A stretch of DNA of 64,000 nt from UBA5436 sp050951845 (GCA_050951845.1 JBMNJV010000001.1:806001-870000), one strand, 5' to 3'; counted from the first letter of the stretch, positions 50,483 through 59,578 are shown. The notes: generated from the letters alone by a model not told the origin. Numbers and translations: made by a program.

Positions 50483-51328
50483 ATGACTATGTGGTTCACG
50501 GAAAATCATACCAAGGATGTCTGTTTTGCATTTAAAGCAAAACAGCTATATTCAACCGAAAGTGATTTTCAGCAAATTGATATTTATCAGACCAAGGATT
50601 TCGGCAAAGTACTCGTTATGGACGAACGGATTATGCTGACTGAAAAAGATGAAAAAATTTATCATGAGATGATTGTTCATGTACCGCTGGCCGTTCATAC
50701 GGATGCGGAGGATGTGTTGATTATCGGTGGCGGTGACGGCGGGGCATTACGTGAATTACAACGCTATCCCGGCATTAAAAGTATTGATATGGTCGAAATA
50801 GATTCGGTAGTTCCGGAAGTTGCGCAACATTATTTACCCGAAATTGCAGGTGATTTTGAGGATTCGCGCTTTACGCTGATCATTGCTGACGGTTTAAAAT
50901 ATGTCAGAACAACAAAGAAAAAATATGATTTAATTATTGTCGATTCGACTGACCCGTTCGGACCGGGCGAAAGTTTATTTACCCGGGAATTTTACGGCAA
51001 TTGTTATGATATTTTGCGTGCTGACGGTTTGTTGGTTAATCAACATGAAAGTCCGTATTACAAATCGGATGCACGTGAGGTTAAATCAACCTATGAAAAA
51101 ACCAAAATGATTTTTCCGATTGATAAATTGTTTCAGGCACATATTCCGACTTATCCGTCAGGTCATTGGCTGTTCGGTTTTATTTCGAAAAAATATGATC
51201 CGTTGGAGGATTTGCAAGATGTGAGATGGTCGAAGTTGGGTCTTGACACATTTTATTATAATTTAGCTTTACATCGCGGAAGTTTTGCTTTGCCGAATTA
51301 TGTTCTGGCATTAATCGGCAAAAAATAA
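50483..51328 (+). CDS. speE: Spermidine synthase
   Basis: SpeE transfers the aminopropyl group from decarboxylated S-adenosylmethionine to putrescine. The 281-residue protein has the typical MTMWFTENHTKDVCFAFK start, a GKVLVMDERIMLTEKDE beta-hairpin, the cofactor-binding VLIIGGGDGGALRELQRY, the catalytic-loop IVDSTDPFGPGESLFTREFY and HIPTYPSGHWLFGF. The ribosome binding site GGGAGG precedes the ATG at 50483. It lies 23 bp after speA and 25 bp before speB. Confidence 0.97.
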   Translation: MTMWFTENHTKDVCFAFKAKQLYSTESDFQQIDIYQTKDFGKVLVMDERIMLTEKDEKIYHEMIVHVPLAVHTDAEDVLIIGGGDGGALRELQRYPGIKSIDMVEIDSVVPEVAQHYLPEIAGDFEDSRFTLIIADGLKYVRTTKKKYDLIIVDSTDPFGPGESLFTREFYGNCYDILRADGLLVNQHESPYYKSDAREVKSTYEKTKMIFPIDKLFQAHIPTYPSGHWLFGFISKKYDPLEDLQDVRWSKLGLDTFYYNLALHRGSFALPNYVLALIGKK

Positions 51329-51353
51329 CAATTAAATATTTAACGGAGAGAAT

Positions 51354-52217
51354 ATGTTAACCAATCATACAAAAATTTTCGGATATGAGTATAGTATGGA
51401 ACAAGCTGAACTGGTAATATTCGGTGCGCCTTTTGACAGCACAACTTCGAACAGACCGGGAACGCGTTTTGCGCCTGCTCTGATGCGGCTGGATTCAATT
51501 CATTTGGAAACCTACAGCCCTTATCAAAAAGTTGATCTGGCAGAGCTTAAAGTTGCCGATATAGGCGATTTGGAATTAGCTTTCGGCAATGCTCAAAAAG
51601 TTTTGGCAGATATCTATACCCAAACGAAAGAAATATTGGATGCTGCCAAAATTCCGGTAATGCTCGGCGGTGAACATTTATTAACTCTGGGTGCGGTCAG
51701 AGCTGTCCATGAAGTATATCCGGATTTGAATCTGATTCATCTTGATGCCCATACCGATTTACGCGCAGAATATCTGGGCGAGGAATTATCGCATGCTACG
51801 GTAATCAGACATTGCTGCAATCTCCTGCAACCCAAAGCGGTTCATTCTTTCGGAGCAAGATCAGGCTTGCGCGAAGAATTTGAATTTGCTGCAGATAATC
51901 TGAATTTTTATCCTTTTGAATTGGACCAAATGCAAGAATCAGCTAGTTTGCTGGGAGATAAACCGGTCTATGTGACAATCGATCTTGATGTTTTGGATCC
52001 TGCGTTTTTTCCCGGAACCGGAACACCTGAACCGGGAGGAGTTACATTTAAAGAATTGCTCAGGAATCTTCTGCACTTAAAAAAATTAAATATTGTCGGT
52101 TTTGATATTGTAGAACTATGTCCTCCGGAAGATTTAACCGGAATATCCTCTGCTGCAGCCTGCAAAGTCTTGCGAGAAATGTTGATAATTGCAGGAAATG
52201 CTAAAAATAGCATATAA
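51354..52217 (+). CDS. speB: Agmatinase
   Basis: Agmatinase hydrolyses agmatine to putrescine and urea. The 287-residue ureohydrolase has the manganese-binding motifs GGEHLLTLG, HLDAHTDLRAEY and TIDLDVLDPAFFPGTGTPEPGG, and FDIVELCPPEDLTGISS near the C-terminus. Together with speA, speD and speE it completes a route from arginine and S-adenosylmethionine to spermidine within one transcription unit. Confidence 0.95.
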   Translation: MLTNHTKIFGYEYSMEQAELVIFGAPFDSTTSNRPGTRFAPALMRLDSIHLETYSPYQKVDLAELKVADIGDLELAFGNAQKVLADIYTQTKEILDAAKIPVMLGGEHLLTLGAVRAVHEVYPDLNLIHLDAHTDLRAEYLGEELSHATVIRHCCNLLQPKAVHSFGARSGLREEFEFAADNLNFYPFELDQMQESASLLGDKPVYVTIDLDVLDPAFFPGTGTPEPGGVTFKELLRNLLHLKKLNIVGFDIVELCPPEDLTGISSAAACKVLREMLIIAGNAKNSI

Positions 52218-52258
52218 TATAATATTGTGATTGAAGCTTACATGAAGAGGAGATTACA

Positions 52259-52315
52259 GTGACAATTTATGTTTGTCCTGATTTTCGCTCTTTAATTATG
52301 AAAAAAGCTCACTGA
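52259..52315 (+). CDS. Possible 18-residue leader peptide upstream of metG
   Basis: GTG at 52259 starts a short frame (MTIYVCPDFRSLIMKKAH) with a good ribosome binding site, GAAGAGGAG, 7 nt upstream. Its TGA (52313-52315) ends 1 nt before the GAGGAGG of metG, so translation of metG may be coupled to it. It matches no family I know, and without conservation data it could be chance. Confidence 0.35.
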   Translation: MTIYVCPDFRSLIMKKAH

Positions 52316-52328
52316 TGAGGAGGTCATT

Positions 52329-53957
52329 GTGACTAAAGAAACGTTTTATATTACTACACCCATTTACTATCCGAGCGGACGTCTGACTATCGGCAACTCA
52401 TATACTACGGTAGCTGCTGATGCTATAGCCCGTTATCATAGACTGCGCGGTGCTGACGTAATGTTTTTGACCGGAACCGATGAACATGGTCAGAAATTAC
52501 AACAGGCTGCGGCAGATAACGGTCTTGCCCCTCAGGAATATGTAGATCAAATGGTTGTAGGAATAAAAGATTTGTGGCAACTCTTGAATATTTCATATGA
52601 TGATTTTATTCGTACGACTGATGAGCATCATGTTAAAGCTGTCCAGAAAATTTTTACCCGTCTCTATGAACAAGGTGATATTTATTTAGATGAATATGAA
52701 GGCAATTATTGTACACCGTGCGAATCATTTTGGACTGATTCTCAATTGGCTGAAGGTAAATGTCCGGATTGCGGACGTGATGTACATAAGATGAAAGAAG
52801 AATCATATTTTTTCAAAATGTCAAAATATCAAGATCAGCTTTTGGCACATATCGAGTCACATCCTGATTTTATTCAACCTGCGACCAGAGCAAAAGAAAT
52901 GGTCAACAACTTTTTGAAACCGGGACTTGAGGATCTTGCTGTTTCGAGAACGTCTTTTGATTGGGGCGTGCCGGTTCCGTTCAATGACAAACATGTAATT
53001 TATGTCTGGTTCGATGCGGTATGCAATTATATTACCGCAATGGGATACCCGGATAATCCGGAAAACATGAATAAATTCTGGCCGGCAGATGTTCATCTGG
53101 TAGGCAAAGACATAGTCAGATTTCATACGATTATCTGGCCGATTATTTTGCTGGCATTAGGTGTTGAACTTCCGAAACAAGTATTTGGCCATGGCTGGCT
53201 TTTGATGAAAGGCGGCAAGCTTTCCAAATCAAAATTGAGTGACAGTGAAGAACGTTACATAGTTGATCCGGTTGTTTTAAGTGAGTTATACGGCGTTGAT
53301 GCAATTCGTTATTTTTTGTTGCGTGAGATTACTTTCGGCGCTGACGGCAATTTTTCCAATGAAGCTTTGATCTTGAGGATTAACAGTGACCTGGCAAACG
53401 ATCTGGGTAATTTATTGTCGCGTACAATCAGCATGATTATGAAATATTTTCCGGAAGGTTTGCCTGAAACGGGTGAGACTGATCCCCTGGATCAGGAAAT
53501 CAGAGATCTGGCAGATAAGGTACACTGCAATGTAGAGGAAAGTTTCTCCAAGCTGTTTTTATCTGATGCTTTGGCCGCAATTTGGGAATTAATCGGACGT
53601 TGCAACAAATATATTGATCAAACTATGCCGTGGATTTTGGCTAAAGATGAGACTAAACAGGCTCGTTTGGCAGAAGTTCTTTATACATTGGCTGACACTT
53701 TGCAGCGAATTGCAATTATGGTTGCACCTTTCATGCCGCAAACTGCAGATAAAATGTTTTCAGGTTTAGGATGTAATCTGAAATACAGCGGTGATTGCAA
53801 TATCTCCTGGGATTTGGCAGGAAAGGCCGCACAATATCCGCGCGGTATTAAAGTGAAAAAAACGGATGTTCTGTTCCCGCGAATTGATGAAACAGAAAAC
53901 ATGGAGAGATTCAGAAAATTGTCGGCTGATCTTGATGCCGGGCTGGCAGGTGAATAA
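52329..53957 (+). CDS. metG: Methionyl-tRNA synthetase
   Basis: MetG charges tRNA-Met. The 542-residue protein has TTPIYYPSGRLTIGNSYTT at the start, where the class I HIGH motif reads TIGN, FLTGTDEHGQKL, a zinc knuckle (YCTPCESFW, KCPDCGRD), the KMSKS-type loop GGKLSKSKL and an anticodon-binding helical domain with PWILAKD. The C-terminal tRNA-binding (Trbp111-like) domain of longer MetG proteins is missing. The GTG start at 52329 has GAGGAGG 5 nt upstream. Loss of the first His of HIGH is unusual; the second signature and zinc site are normal. Confidence 0.94.
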   Translation: MTKETFYITTPIYYPSGRLTIGNSYTTVAADAIARYHRLRGADVMFLTGTDEHGQKLQQAAADNGLAPQEYVDQMVVGIKDLWQLLNISYDDFIRTTDEHHVKAVQKIFTRLYEQGDIYLDEYEGNYCTPCESFWTDSQLAEGKCPDCGRDVHKMKEESYFFKMSKYQDQLLAHIESHPDFIQPATRAKEMVNNFLKPGLEDLAVSRTSFDWGVPVPFNDKHVIYVWFDAVCNYITAMGYPDNPENMNKFWPADVHLVGKDIVRFHTIIWPIILLALGVELPKQVFGHGWLLMKGGKLSKSKLSDSEERYIVDPVVLSELYGVDAIRYFLLREITFGADGNFSNEALILRINSDLANDLGNLLSRTISMIMKYFPEGLPETGETDPLDQEIRDLADKVHCNVEESFSKLFLSDALAAIWELIGRCNKYIDQTMPWILAKDETKQARLAEVLYTLADTLQRIAIMVAPFMPQTADKMFSGLGCNLKYSGDCNISWDLAGKAAQYPRGIKVKKTDVLFPRIDETENMERFRKLSADLDAGLAGE

Positions 53958-54000
53958 GGGCTGAATATTGGCAGATTCAGCAGTTGAGGTAGGTGTAAAA

Positions 54001-54825
54001 TTGTCTAAACTAACGTGGTTCGATACACATTGTCATTTGCAGGATAAGGCTTTTGCCGGAGATCTTGCTCAAACTTTCCAAAGAGCAAAAGAAGCAGGTG
54101 TTGAATACATTTTGCTGTCCACGTCTTATTTGGAAGATGCAAGAGCGGCGGCAGAAATTGCCTTGCAAAATAAAAATGTATATTGTTCAATGGGTTTTCA
54201 TCCGCACGATGCCAAAAGGTGGAATGCAAATTCTGCTCAGAAACTGAAAAAGCTTTATCAGAAAACAGAAATTCAGGCTAAAAAATTGGGAAGAACTAAT
54301 CCGATCGTTGCTATAGGGGAAATCGGACTGGACTACTATCGGGATCTTTCGCCGCGCAATGTTCAGCAACAGGTATTTCGCGAACAATTGTTATTGGCTT
54401 TTGAATTACAGTTGCCGGTAATAATTCATGAAAGAGAGGCTTTTCAAGCCAGTTATGAAATTTTGCGCCGGGCATATGAACAAGGCTTTTTACAAAAAGA
54501 AGCAGGTGTGGCACATTGTTTTTCCGGCAGCTGGGAGAGTGCACAATTGCTTCTGGCTATGGGTTTTGTGATCGGACTGGATGGTCCTGTAACTTATAAG
54601 AATGCTAAACGTCCGAAAGAAGTAGCCCGGAAAATTCCTTTGGATAAATTATTATTAGAAACCGATGCTCCTTATTTGACTCCGGAACCTAAGCGCGGCA
54701 AACGCAATGAACCCGCTTATCTGCCCTATATAGGACAAGAAATTGCAGCTTTGCGTTCAGAAGAGCTCAGGGTAATTGTTGAACAGACAACTGCCAATGG
54801 AAAAAGAGTATTTAATATCAAATAA
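54001..54825 (+). CDS. tatD: TatD-family metal-dependent DNase
   Basis: The 274-residue TIM-barrel hydrolase has WFDTHCHLQDKAFAGD (His-x-His metal ligands), MGFHPHDAKRW, VAIGEIGLDYYRDLSP, VIIHEREAFQ, AHCFSGSWESAQ and LLLETDAPYLTPEP, all family hallmarks. TatD proteins are 3'-5' exonucleases implicated in DNA repair and turnover. I prefer the TTG at 54001, with GAGGTAGGTG upstream; an in-frame TTG at 53968 would add 11 residues not typical of the family. It follows metG, its usual neighbour in Bacillota. Confidence 0.93.
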   Translation: MSKLTWFDTHCHLQDKAFAGDLAQTFQRAKEAGVEYILLSTSYLEDARAAAEIALQNKNVYCSMGFHPHDAKRWNANSAQKLKKLYQKTEIQAKKLGRTNPIVAIGEIGLDYYRDLSPRNVQQQVFREQLLLAFELQLPVIIHEREAFQASYEILRRAYEQGFLQKEAGVAHCFSGSWESAQLLLAMGFVIGLDGPVTYKNAKRPKEVARKIPLDKLLLETDAPYLTPEPKRGKRNEPAYLPYIGQEIAALRSEELRVIVEQTTANGKRVFNIK

Positions 54826-54838
54826 GAATGGAATATTT

Positions 54839-55294
54839 ATGAGTAATCAAGACGGAAAAAAAGAATATAACATTGCAGCGACGCCTGCAACCAAAGTTAA
54901 ACAATATACGTTCGGTTCGGAAGTTGAACCGGGAAAGAGAGATCAGGTAAAACAGAGTCGGAAGAACAGAAATCGAAGATCACAAAGTAAACGCAATCCG
55001 CAAAACAAAAAACAGACTGCTAACCAAAATACCGGGCGTCAAACGGCGAAAGCGGACATCAGTCAATCTGCGGCAAAAAAAGCAGGCAGTCACCAAGTAT
55101 CTAAGACATCAGGTAAAGCACAAGCAGGTAAACAGCAAACATATAAGCTGCAAAGTAAAAAAGACATAAGCACTTTACCGGGAAATGTACCGGTGAAATT
55201 GATCGAAACGGCAGCTGATGTGAAAAAAGATAATCAAAGAATCGAAAAAGAGATTATATTAGACATCAAAGAAATCGGCAGAATTGAAATTTGA
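54839..55294 (+). CDS. Basic, Lys/Gln-rich protein of unknown function
   Basis: I do not recognise this 151-residue protein. It starts MSNQDGKKEYNIAATPATKV. The middle (about residues 35-110) is low complexity, rich in Lys, Gln, Asn, Arg and Ala (KQSRKNRNRRSQSKRNPQNK), and probably disordered. The last 30 residues look more ordered (VPVKLIETAADVKKDNQRIE, KEIILDIKEIGRIEI). It lies 13 bp after tatD and just before the rpmH promoter. The strongly basic composition would suit RNA or DNA binding, but that is only a guess. Confidence 0.55.
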   Translation: MSNQDGKKEYNIAATPATKVKQYTFGSEVEPGKRDQVKQSRKNRNRRSQSKRNPQNKKQTANQNTGRQTAKADISQSAAKKAGSHQVSKTSGKAQAGKQQTYKLQSKKDISTLPGNVPVKLIETAADVKKDNQRIEKEIILDIKEIGRIEI

Positions 55295-55370
55295 TTTTTT
55301 GCTGAATTAAAGTTAGTCAGATTTTAATTAAAGATGCAAAAATAATCTCAAAAACTGTCAATTGTTATAT

Positions 55371-55399
55371 TTGACTTGCAAGTAACCAGCTTGTATAAT
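55371..55399 (+). promoter_or_regulatory. Promoter of rpmH
   Basis: TTGACT (55371-55376) and TATAAT (55394-55399) are separated by 17 bp, close to the housekeeping consensus, about 40 bp before the rpmH start. Confidence 0.85.
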
Positions 55400-55439
55400 C
55401 TTAAAGCTGAACGAACAAGACTTTGGGAGGTGATGAATA

Positions 55440-55577
55440 ATGCCAAAAAGAACATATCAGCCCAAAAAACGCAAACGGAAACGCCTTCATGGTTTCCGTA
55501 AACGCATGAGCACTTCCGGTGGTAGAAGAGTACTCAAAAGCAGACGTGCCAAAGGCAGAAGAAAGCTCTCCGCATAA
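55440..55577 (+). CDS. rpmH: 50S ribosomal protein L34
   Basis: The 45-residue product MPKRTYQPKKRKRKRLHGFR... continues with MSTSGGRRVLKSRRAKGRRKLSA, the universal L34 pattern. GGGAGG is 6-7 nt upstream of the ATG. As in most bacteria, it is followed by rnpA, yidD, yidC and jag. Unusually, no dnaA lies upstream. Confidence 0.98.
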   Translation: MPKRTYQPKKRKRKRLHGFRKRMSTSGGRRVLKSRRAKGRRKLSA

Positions 55578-55660
55578 TAACTACGATGTGAGGCTTTCTT
55601 CATATTTATGTACTTGAATTATATTTCAGTATAAATTGGTCCGATATTAAGGTGGTCAGC

Positions 55661-56020
55661 ATGAAACGAACAGAAATGCTGAAGATGAATTATGAATTTA
55701 ACCGTGTGTTTCGTAAAGGGACATACTACAATACAAAACATCTGACTCTCTATGTTCGGCCACGTAATGATAATCGTTTAATGTTAGGAATAACCGTTTC
55801 CAAACAAGTTAAAGGAAGTGTGAAACGCAATCATGTTAAACGTTGGTTGCGGGAAATATATCGAGCTACCGAGCCTGAAATTTGTCCCGGATATGATATA
55901 GTTATTGTTGGCAGATTTTTGCCGCAAGATACGAATTATCACAAACTGCTGCTTGCTTGGAACAGATTGATCAGAGAAGCCAAAATATTTTGTCCGAATT
56001 CTGCATATGTTAATGAGTGA
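55661..56020 (+). CDS. rnpA: Ribonuclease P protein component
   Basis: RnpA assists the RNase P RNA in trimming tRNA 5' ends. The 119-residue product has the early NYEFNRVFRKGTYYNTKHLTLY and the RNR motif VKGSVKRNHVKRWLREIYR. The ATG at 55661 has AAGGTGG upstream and is preferred over the GTG at 55652, which overlaps it. yidD starts 10 bp downstream. Confidence 0.96.
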   Translation: MKRTEMLKMNYEFNRVFRKGTYYNTKHLTLYVRPRNDNRLMLGITVSKQVKGSVKRNHVKRWLREIYRATEPEICPGYDIVIVGRFLPQDTNYHKLLLAWNRLIREAKIFCPNSAYVNE

Positions 56021-56029
56021 ACCTGAACA

Positions 56030-56269
56030 ATGTTGGGAAAATGGGCAATAAAACTAATCAGATTTTATCAGAGAAGAATTTCTCCGAATTCGCCGCCGCG
56101 TTGCAGATATTCTCCGACCTGTTCACAATATGCGATCGAAGCAATACAAACTTGGGGATTTATCAGAGGAATATTTCTCTCAATTTGGCGAATACTGAGA
56201 TGTAATCCGTTTAGTCGGGGAGGATACGATCCTGTTCCGGCCAGAAAAAGCAAAAATAGCGATACTTAA
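56030..56269 (+). CDS. yidD: Membrane protein insertion efficiency factor YidD
   Basis: The 79-residue protein has the complete YidD pattern: LIRFYQRRISPNSPPRCRYS, PTCSQYAIEAIQTWG, and RILRCNPFSRGGYDPVP. It helps YidC-dependent membrane protein insertion. It lies between rnpA and yidC, as usual, with short gaps. Confidence 0.96.
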   Translation: MLGKWAIKLIRFYQRRISPNSPPRCRYSPTCSQYAIEAIQTWGFIRGIFLSIWRILRCNPFSRGGYDPVPARKSKNSDT

Positions 56270-56281
56270 AGGAGTATGTTA

Positions 56282-57301
56282 ATGCCAACTCTACCTGTCA
56301 TGATGGGGATTATGGATCCGCTGTATAATTTATTCGGTTGGGTTCTCAGGAATATGTATGCCTGGTTAGAAAACTATGGTTTAGTAATCATAGTTTTTAC
56401 TATTATATTAAACGTAATTTTAATTCCGTTCGGAGTTAAATCTCAAAAAGGACTGCTGAAACAACAGGGCTTACAAGATGAGATCAACGAAATCAAACGC
56501 TTGTATCCTGATGATCCGCAAATGCAGCAACAAATGCAGTCCGAATTGTTTAAACAAAACGGAGTTTCACTTGCCGGGGGTTGTTTACCTTCATTCTTAA
56601 GACTGATATTCATCTTGCCGGTTTTCAGAATATTCCAGCAGCCTTTACATTACATCGGTGGTGTAAGTCTTGAGAATATTACAAAAATCGGTGAATACTT
56701 AACTGAAAATAATTTAGTCGGTGAAACTGCTGCAAAAATGATGCAGCGCTCGGATATTCCGATTCTTTCTATCCTGCAGAAGAATGCCGGAGCTTTGGGT
56801 GATGTTGTTGATAAAGGCTATCTCAAACTCAATCAATTAATCGATTTGGATTTTTTCGGCATAAATCTCGGTATGACACCGTCATGGAAACCGGCTGAAG
56901 TTTTCGGCAGTGATTGGCAAGTCTATGTACCCCTTTTGATTTTACCGTTACTTACAATTATCGCTATGGTTATTCAGATGGCTTTGACCAGCAAAACATC
57001 ACAGGTAAAAGAAGTAGATAAAGCTGAAATTGAACGGGCCAAGCAGAATCCTGCCAGGGCAGCTCAGGCTCCGCAAGATAAATCTAATCAGGGAATGATG
57101 AAAGGCATGAATTTCTTCATGATTGTGATCATGATTTGGACGATGTTCACTTTGCCTTCGGCAATGGGAGTCTACTGGATGATTAACAGTATAATGGGTA
57201 TAGCTCAATCATTGTTTATCTATTATTTTTATACAAAACCTTTCAGACTTGCTCTGGAAAAGAACAATCAGAGTTATAACAAAAGGAGAAGTGGAAGATG
57301 A
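56282..57301 (+). CDS. yidC: Membrane protein insertase YidC/OxaA
   Basis: The 339-residue Gram-positive-type YidC lacks the large periplasmic domain of the proteobacterial enzyme. Hydrophobic segments follow at about residues 30-50, 95-120, 215-240 and 265-310. Family signatures include VIIVFTIILNVILIPFGVKSQK, the basic/hydrophobic hairpin MQQQMQSELFKQNGVSLAGGCLPSFLR and PSAMGVYWMINSIMGIAQSL. I chose the ATG at 56282 because AAGGAG (56269-56274) is 7 nt upstream; the ATG at 56276 is too close. It overlaps the jag start by 4 nt. Confidence 0.95.
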   Translation: MPTLPVMMGIMDPLYNLFGWVLRNMYAWLENYGLVIIVFTIILNVILIPFGVKSQKGLLKQQGLQDEINEIKRLYPDDPQMQQQMQSELFKQNGVSLAGGCLPSFLRLIFILPVFRIFQQPLHYIGGVSLENITKIGEYLTENNLVGETAAKMMQRSDIPILSILQKNAGALGDVVDKGYLKLNQLIDLDFFGINLGMTPSWKPAEVFGSDWQVYVPLLILPLLTIIAMVIQMALTSKTSQVKEVDKAEIERAKQNPARAAQAPQDKSNQGMMKGMNFFMIVIMIWTMFTLPSAMGVYWMINSIMGIAQSLFIYYFYTKPFRLALEKNNQSYNKRRSGR

Positions 57302-58029
57302 CACAAACAATAGAAGTTTCTGCGCGCACTGTTGAAGATGCGATAAAAAAAGGCTTAGCAGAACTTGGCATCACGGAATCTGATGCACAAATTGAAATTT
57401 TAGATGAAGGAGACAGCGGCGGATTATTCGGTTTTGGTCGTAAGGATGCAATCGTACGTATTTCCGCAATAAAAGAAACCGGATCAGAGGAAATTGATCC
57501 GATAATTGAAGAAGATTTTGCCTCAGATGATGATGCAGCCGAAGTTGTTGAAATGAGCGCAGAAGAACAAGAAGAGATTGAACAATCTGCAGTGAAATTT
57601 ATTGCTTCAATTATGCAGAATCTCGGTATCCATGGCAAAATGTCATCTTATTTTGATGAAGAAGGTACTTTACATCTCAATATTGTAGGTGATAATGTCG
57701 GCGGAGCAATCGGTCGCAGAGGAGAAACTCTTGATGCTTTACAATATTTGACAATTTTAGCTGTTAATAAAAATCGTGAAGAATATACCAGAGTATCCTT
57801 AGATATCGGCGGTTACCGTGAACGTAGAATTAAAAACATGGCACAAAATGCCAGACGTTCTGCAGATCGTGTTTTACGTACAGGCAAAAGATTTACTTTG
57901 AAGCCGATGTCTCCTGCCGAGCGCAGACAAGTACATATTGCTTTACAAGATTATGAAGGTGTTAAAACATATAGTGAAGGCAAAGAGCCAGAACGATGTG
58001 TAGTAATCGCTCCGGACAATGAAGAATAA
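57298..58029 (+). CDS. jag: RNA-binding protein KhpB (Jag/EloR)
   Basis: The 243-residue product has an N-terminal Jag domain (TIEVSARTVEDAIKKGLAEL, GGLFGFGRKDAIVRI), an acidic linker, a KH domain with IGRRGETLDALQYLTILAVN and an R3H domain with RMSPAERRQVHIAL-like KPMSPAERRQVHIALQDY. The protein binds RNA and affects cell elongation in other Bacillota. Its start overlaps the yidC stop (ATGA), so translation is probably coupled. Confidence 0.95.
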   Translation: MTQTIEVSARTVEDAIKKGLAELGITESDAQIEILDEGDSGGLFGFGRKDAIVRISAIKETGSEEIDPIIEEDFASDDDAAEVVEMSAEEQEEIEQSAVKFIASIMQNLGIHGKMSSYFDEEGTLHLNIVGDNVGGAIGRRGETLDALQYLTILAVNKNREEYTRVSLDIGGYRERRIKNMAQNARRSADRVLRTGKRFTLKPMSPAERRQVHIALQDYEGVKTYSEGKEPERCVVIAPDNEE

Positions 58030-59497
58030 CAATCACGAAATGAAGAGTAAACAACCAATTGATAATACGAATCATCAAACCCAAGCAACAGCGGCCACAA
58101 TAGCCGCTGTTTCTACACCTGCAGGCATCAGCGGTATAGCTGTGATCAGATTGAGCGGAAATGAATCAGGCCGGATTTGCGATCAGCTTTTCAAACCGTT
58201 AAACAAACGATTTAAACCGGCTTTGCAAATGCAACCTTATACTGTCGGTGTAGGTTATTGGTATGATGCTGAACAAAAAAATATTATTGATCAGGTAGTT
58301 CTAACTTATTTTGCGGGACCCAACTCATATACCGGTGAAGATCTCTATGAAATTTCCTGTCATGGCGGACAATATGTAAAACAAGCTATCCTGGAGAGTC
58401 TTTTTGCTCTGGGTGCAATGCCGGCAGGTCCCGGCGAGTTTTCACGACGGGCATTTATTAACGGAAAATTGGATTTGACCGAAGCGGAAGGTGTAATGGA
58501 TATGATTTCCGCGGAATCGAGCCGCCAGAATCAAGCAGCATTACAACAATTGCGCGGACAGCTGGCCGGGGAAATTCAGTATGTAAGAAAAAATCTGTAT
58601 CAGATTATGGCTCAGATTGAGATGATTATTGAATTTCCGGAAAATGAAGATACTCCTGAACAAAGAGCAAAGATTCTAACCGCAATCGCTCAGGTTGACC
58701 GGACTTTAAGCAATGCTGTGGCCAGCTTTACCCAAGGCAGAATAGTGCGTGAAGGTTTGCATGTTGTAATTTCAGGTCGACCGAATGTCGGAAAATCATC
58801 ACTGCTTAATTTGATCTTAGGCGAAGAAAAAGCAATTGTAACCGCAATTCCCGGCACGACCAGAGATATTATTGAAGCACAAATTGTTTTGCAAGGTCTT
58901 TCTGTAGTCATTACTGATACCGCAGGCTTGAGAGTTACCGATGATCTTATAGAAAAAGAGGGTATTGAACGTGCTTATCAGGCAATTGAAAGATCAGATT
59001 TAGTGATTTATATTTTTTCGCCGGAGGATGAAGAGTTATGGCCGGAAGATTTAAAAGAAATTGAAAGTCTGCTCGAATGCAATAAAAAGATTGTCCTGAT
59101 CGCCGGCAAACAGGATTTACCAGATCACCAAAAGCTGTCAGCTTGGCTTAATCAGAATATTTCAACTTTGGATCAAAAACCCGATATCCTGAACTTTTCC
59201 AAATTTGAAGATCAAAAAGCTGAAACAATTAAAAAATATATTTTGGATTTCTTTGAAAGCTTGGGCGATTCCGAAGGTGATTCAATTATGATTACCCATT
59301 TGCGTCATCATCGCATTTTACAAAAAACACTGGAACAAATTCGGCAAGCGCAGCTAGCTTTTGAACAAGAGATTCCCTTAGATTTAATTTCCGGTTTGTT
59401 ACAAGCCGCTGCTGAAGAGTTGGCAGAATTGACCGGTGATCAAGTATCGGAAGAATTAATAGAAACGATTTTCTCCGCTTTTTGTGTAGGAAAATAA
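58019..59497 (+). CDS. mnmE: tRNA modification GTPase MnmE
   Basis: MnmE and MnmG together modify the wobble uridine of certain tRNAs. The 492-residue protein has the N-terminal THF-binding part (TIAAVSTPAGISGIAVIRLSG), a helical domain containing the GTPase domain (GRPNVGKSSLLN Walker A near residue 260, TAIPGTTRD, DTAGLR) and the C-terminal FCVGK motif with the conserved Cys. The ATG at 58019 overlaps jag by 11 nt; the ATG at 58040 would also give a full domain, so the first seven residues are uncertain. Confidence 0.95.
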   Translation: MKNNNHEMKSKQPIDNTNHQTQATAATIAAVSTPAGISGIAVIRLSGNESGRICDQLFKPLNKRFKPALQMQPYTVGVGYWYDAEQKNIIDQVVLTYFAGPNSYTGEDLYEISCHGGQYVKQAILESLFALGAMPAGPGEFSRRAFINGKLDLTEAEGVMDMISAESSRQNQAALQQLRGQLAGEIQYVRKNLYQIMAQIEMIIEFPENEDTPEQRAKILTAIAQVDRTLSNAVASFTQGRIVREGLHVVISGRPNVGKSSLLNLILGEEKAIVTAIPGTTRDIIEAQIVLQGLSVVITDTAGLRVTDDLIEKEGIERAYQAIERSDLVIYIFSPEDEELWPEDLKEIESLLECNKKIVLIAGKQDLPDHQKLSAWLNQNISTLDQKPDILNFSKFEDQKAETIKKYILDFFESLGDSEGDSIMITHLRHHRILQKTLEQIRQAQLAFEQEIPLDLISGLLQAAAEELAELTGDQVSEELIETIFSAFCVGK

Positions 59498-59578
59498 TAA
59501 ACAGGCAGGATAATCTGAAATCAGCTGATATCTGTTCAGAGCGAAGTAATGGATTGAAATATATAGGCAAGAATCAAT

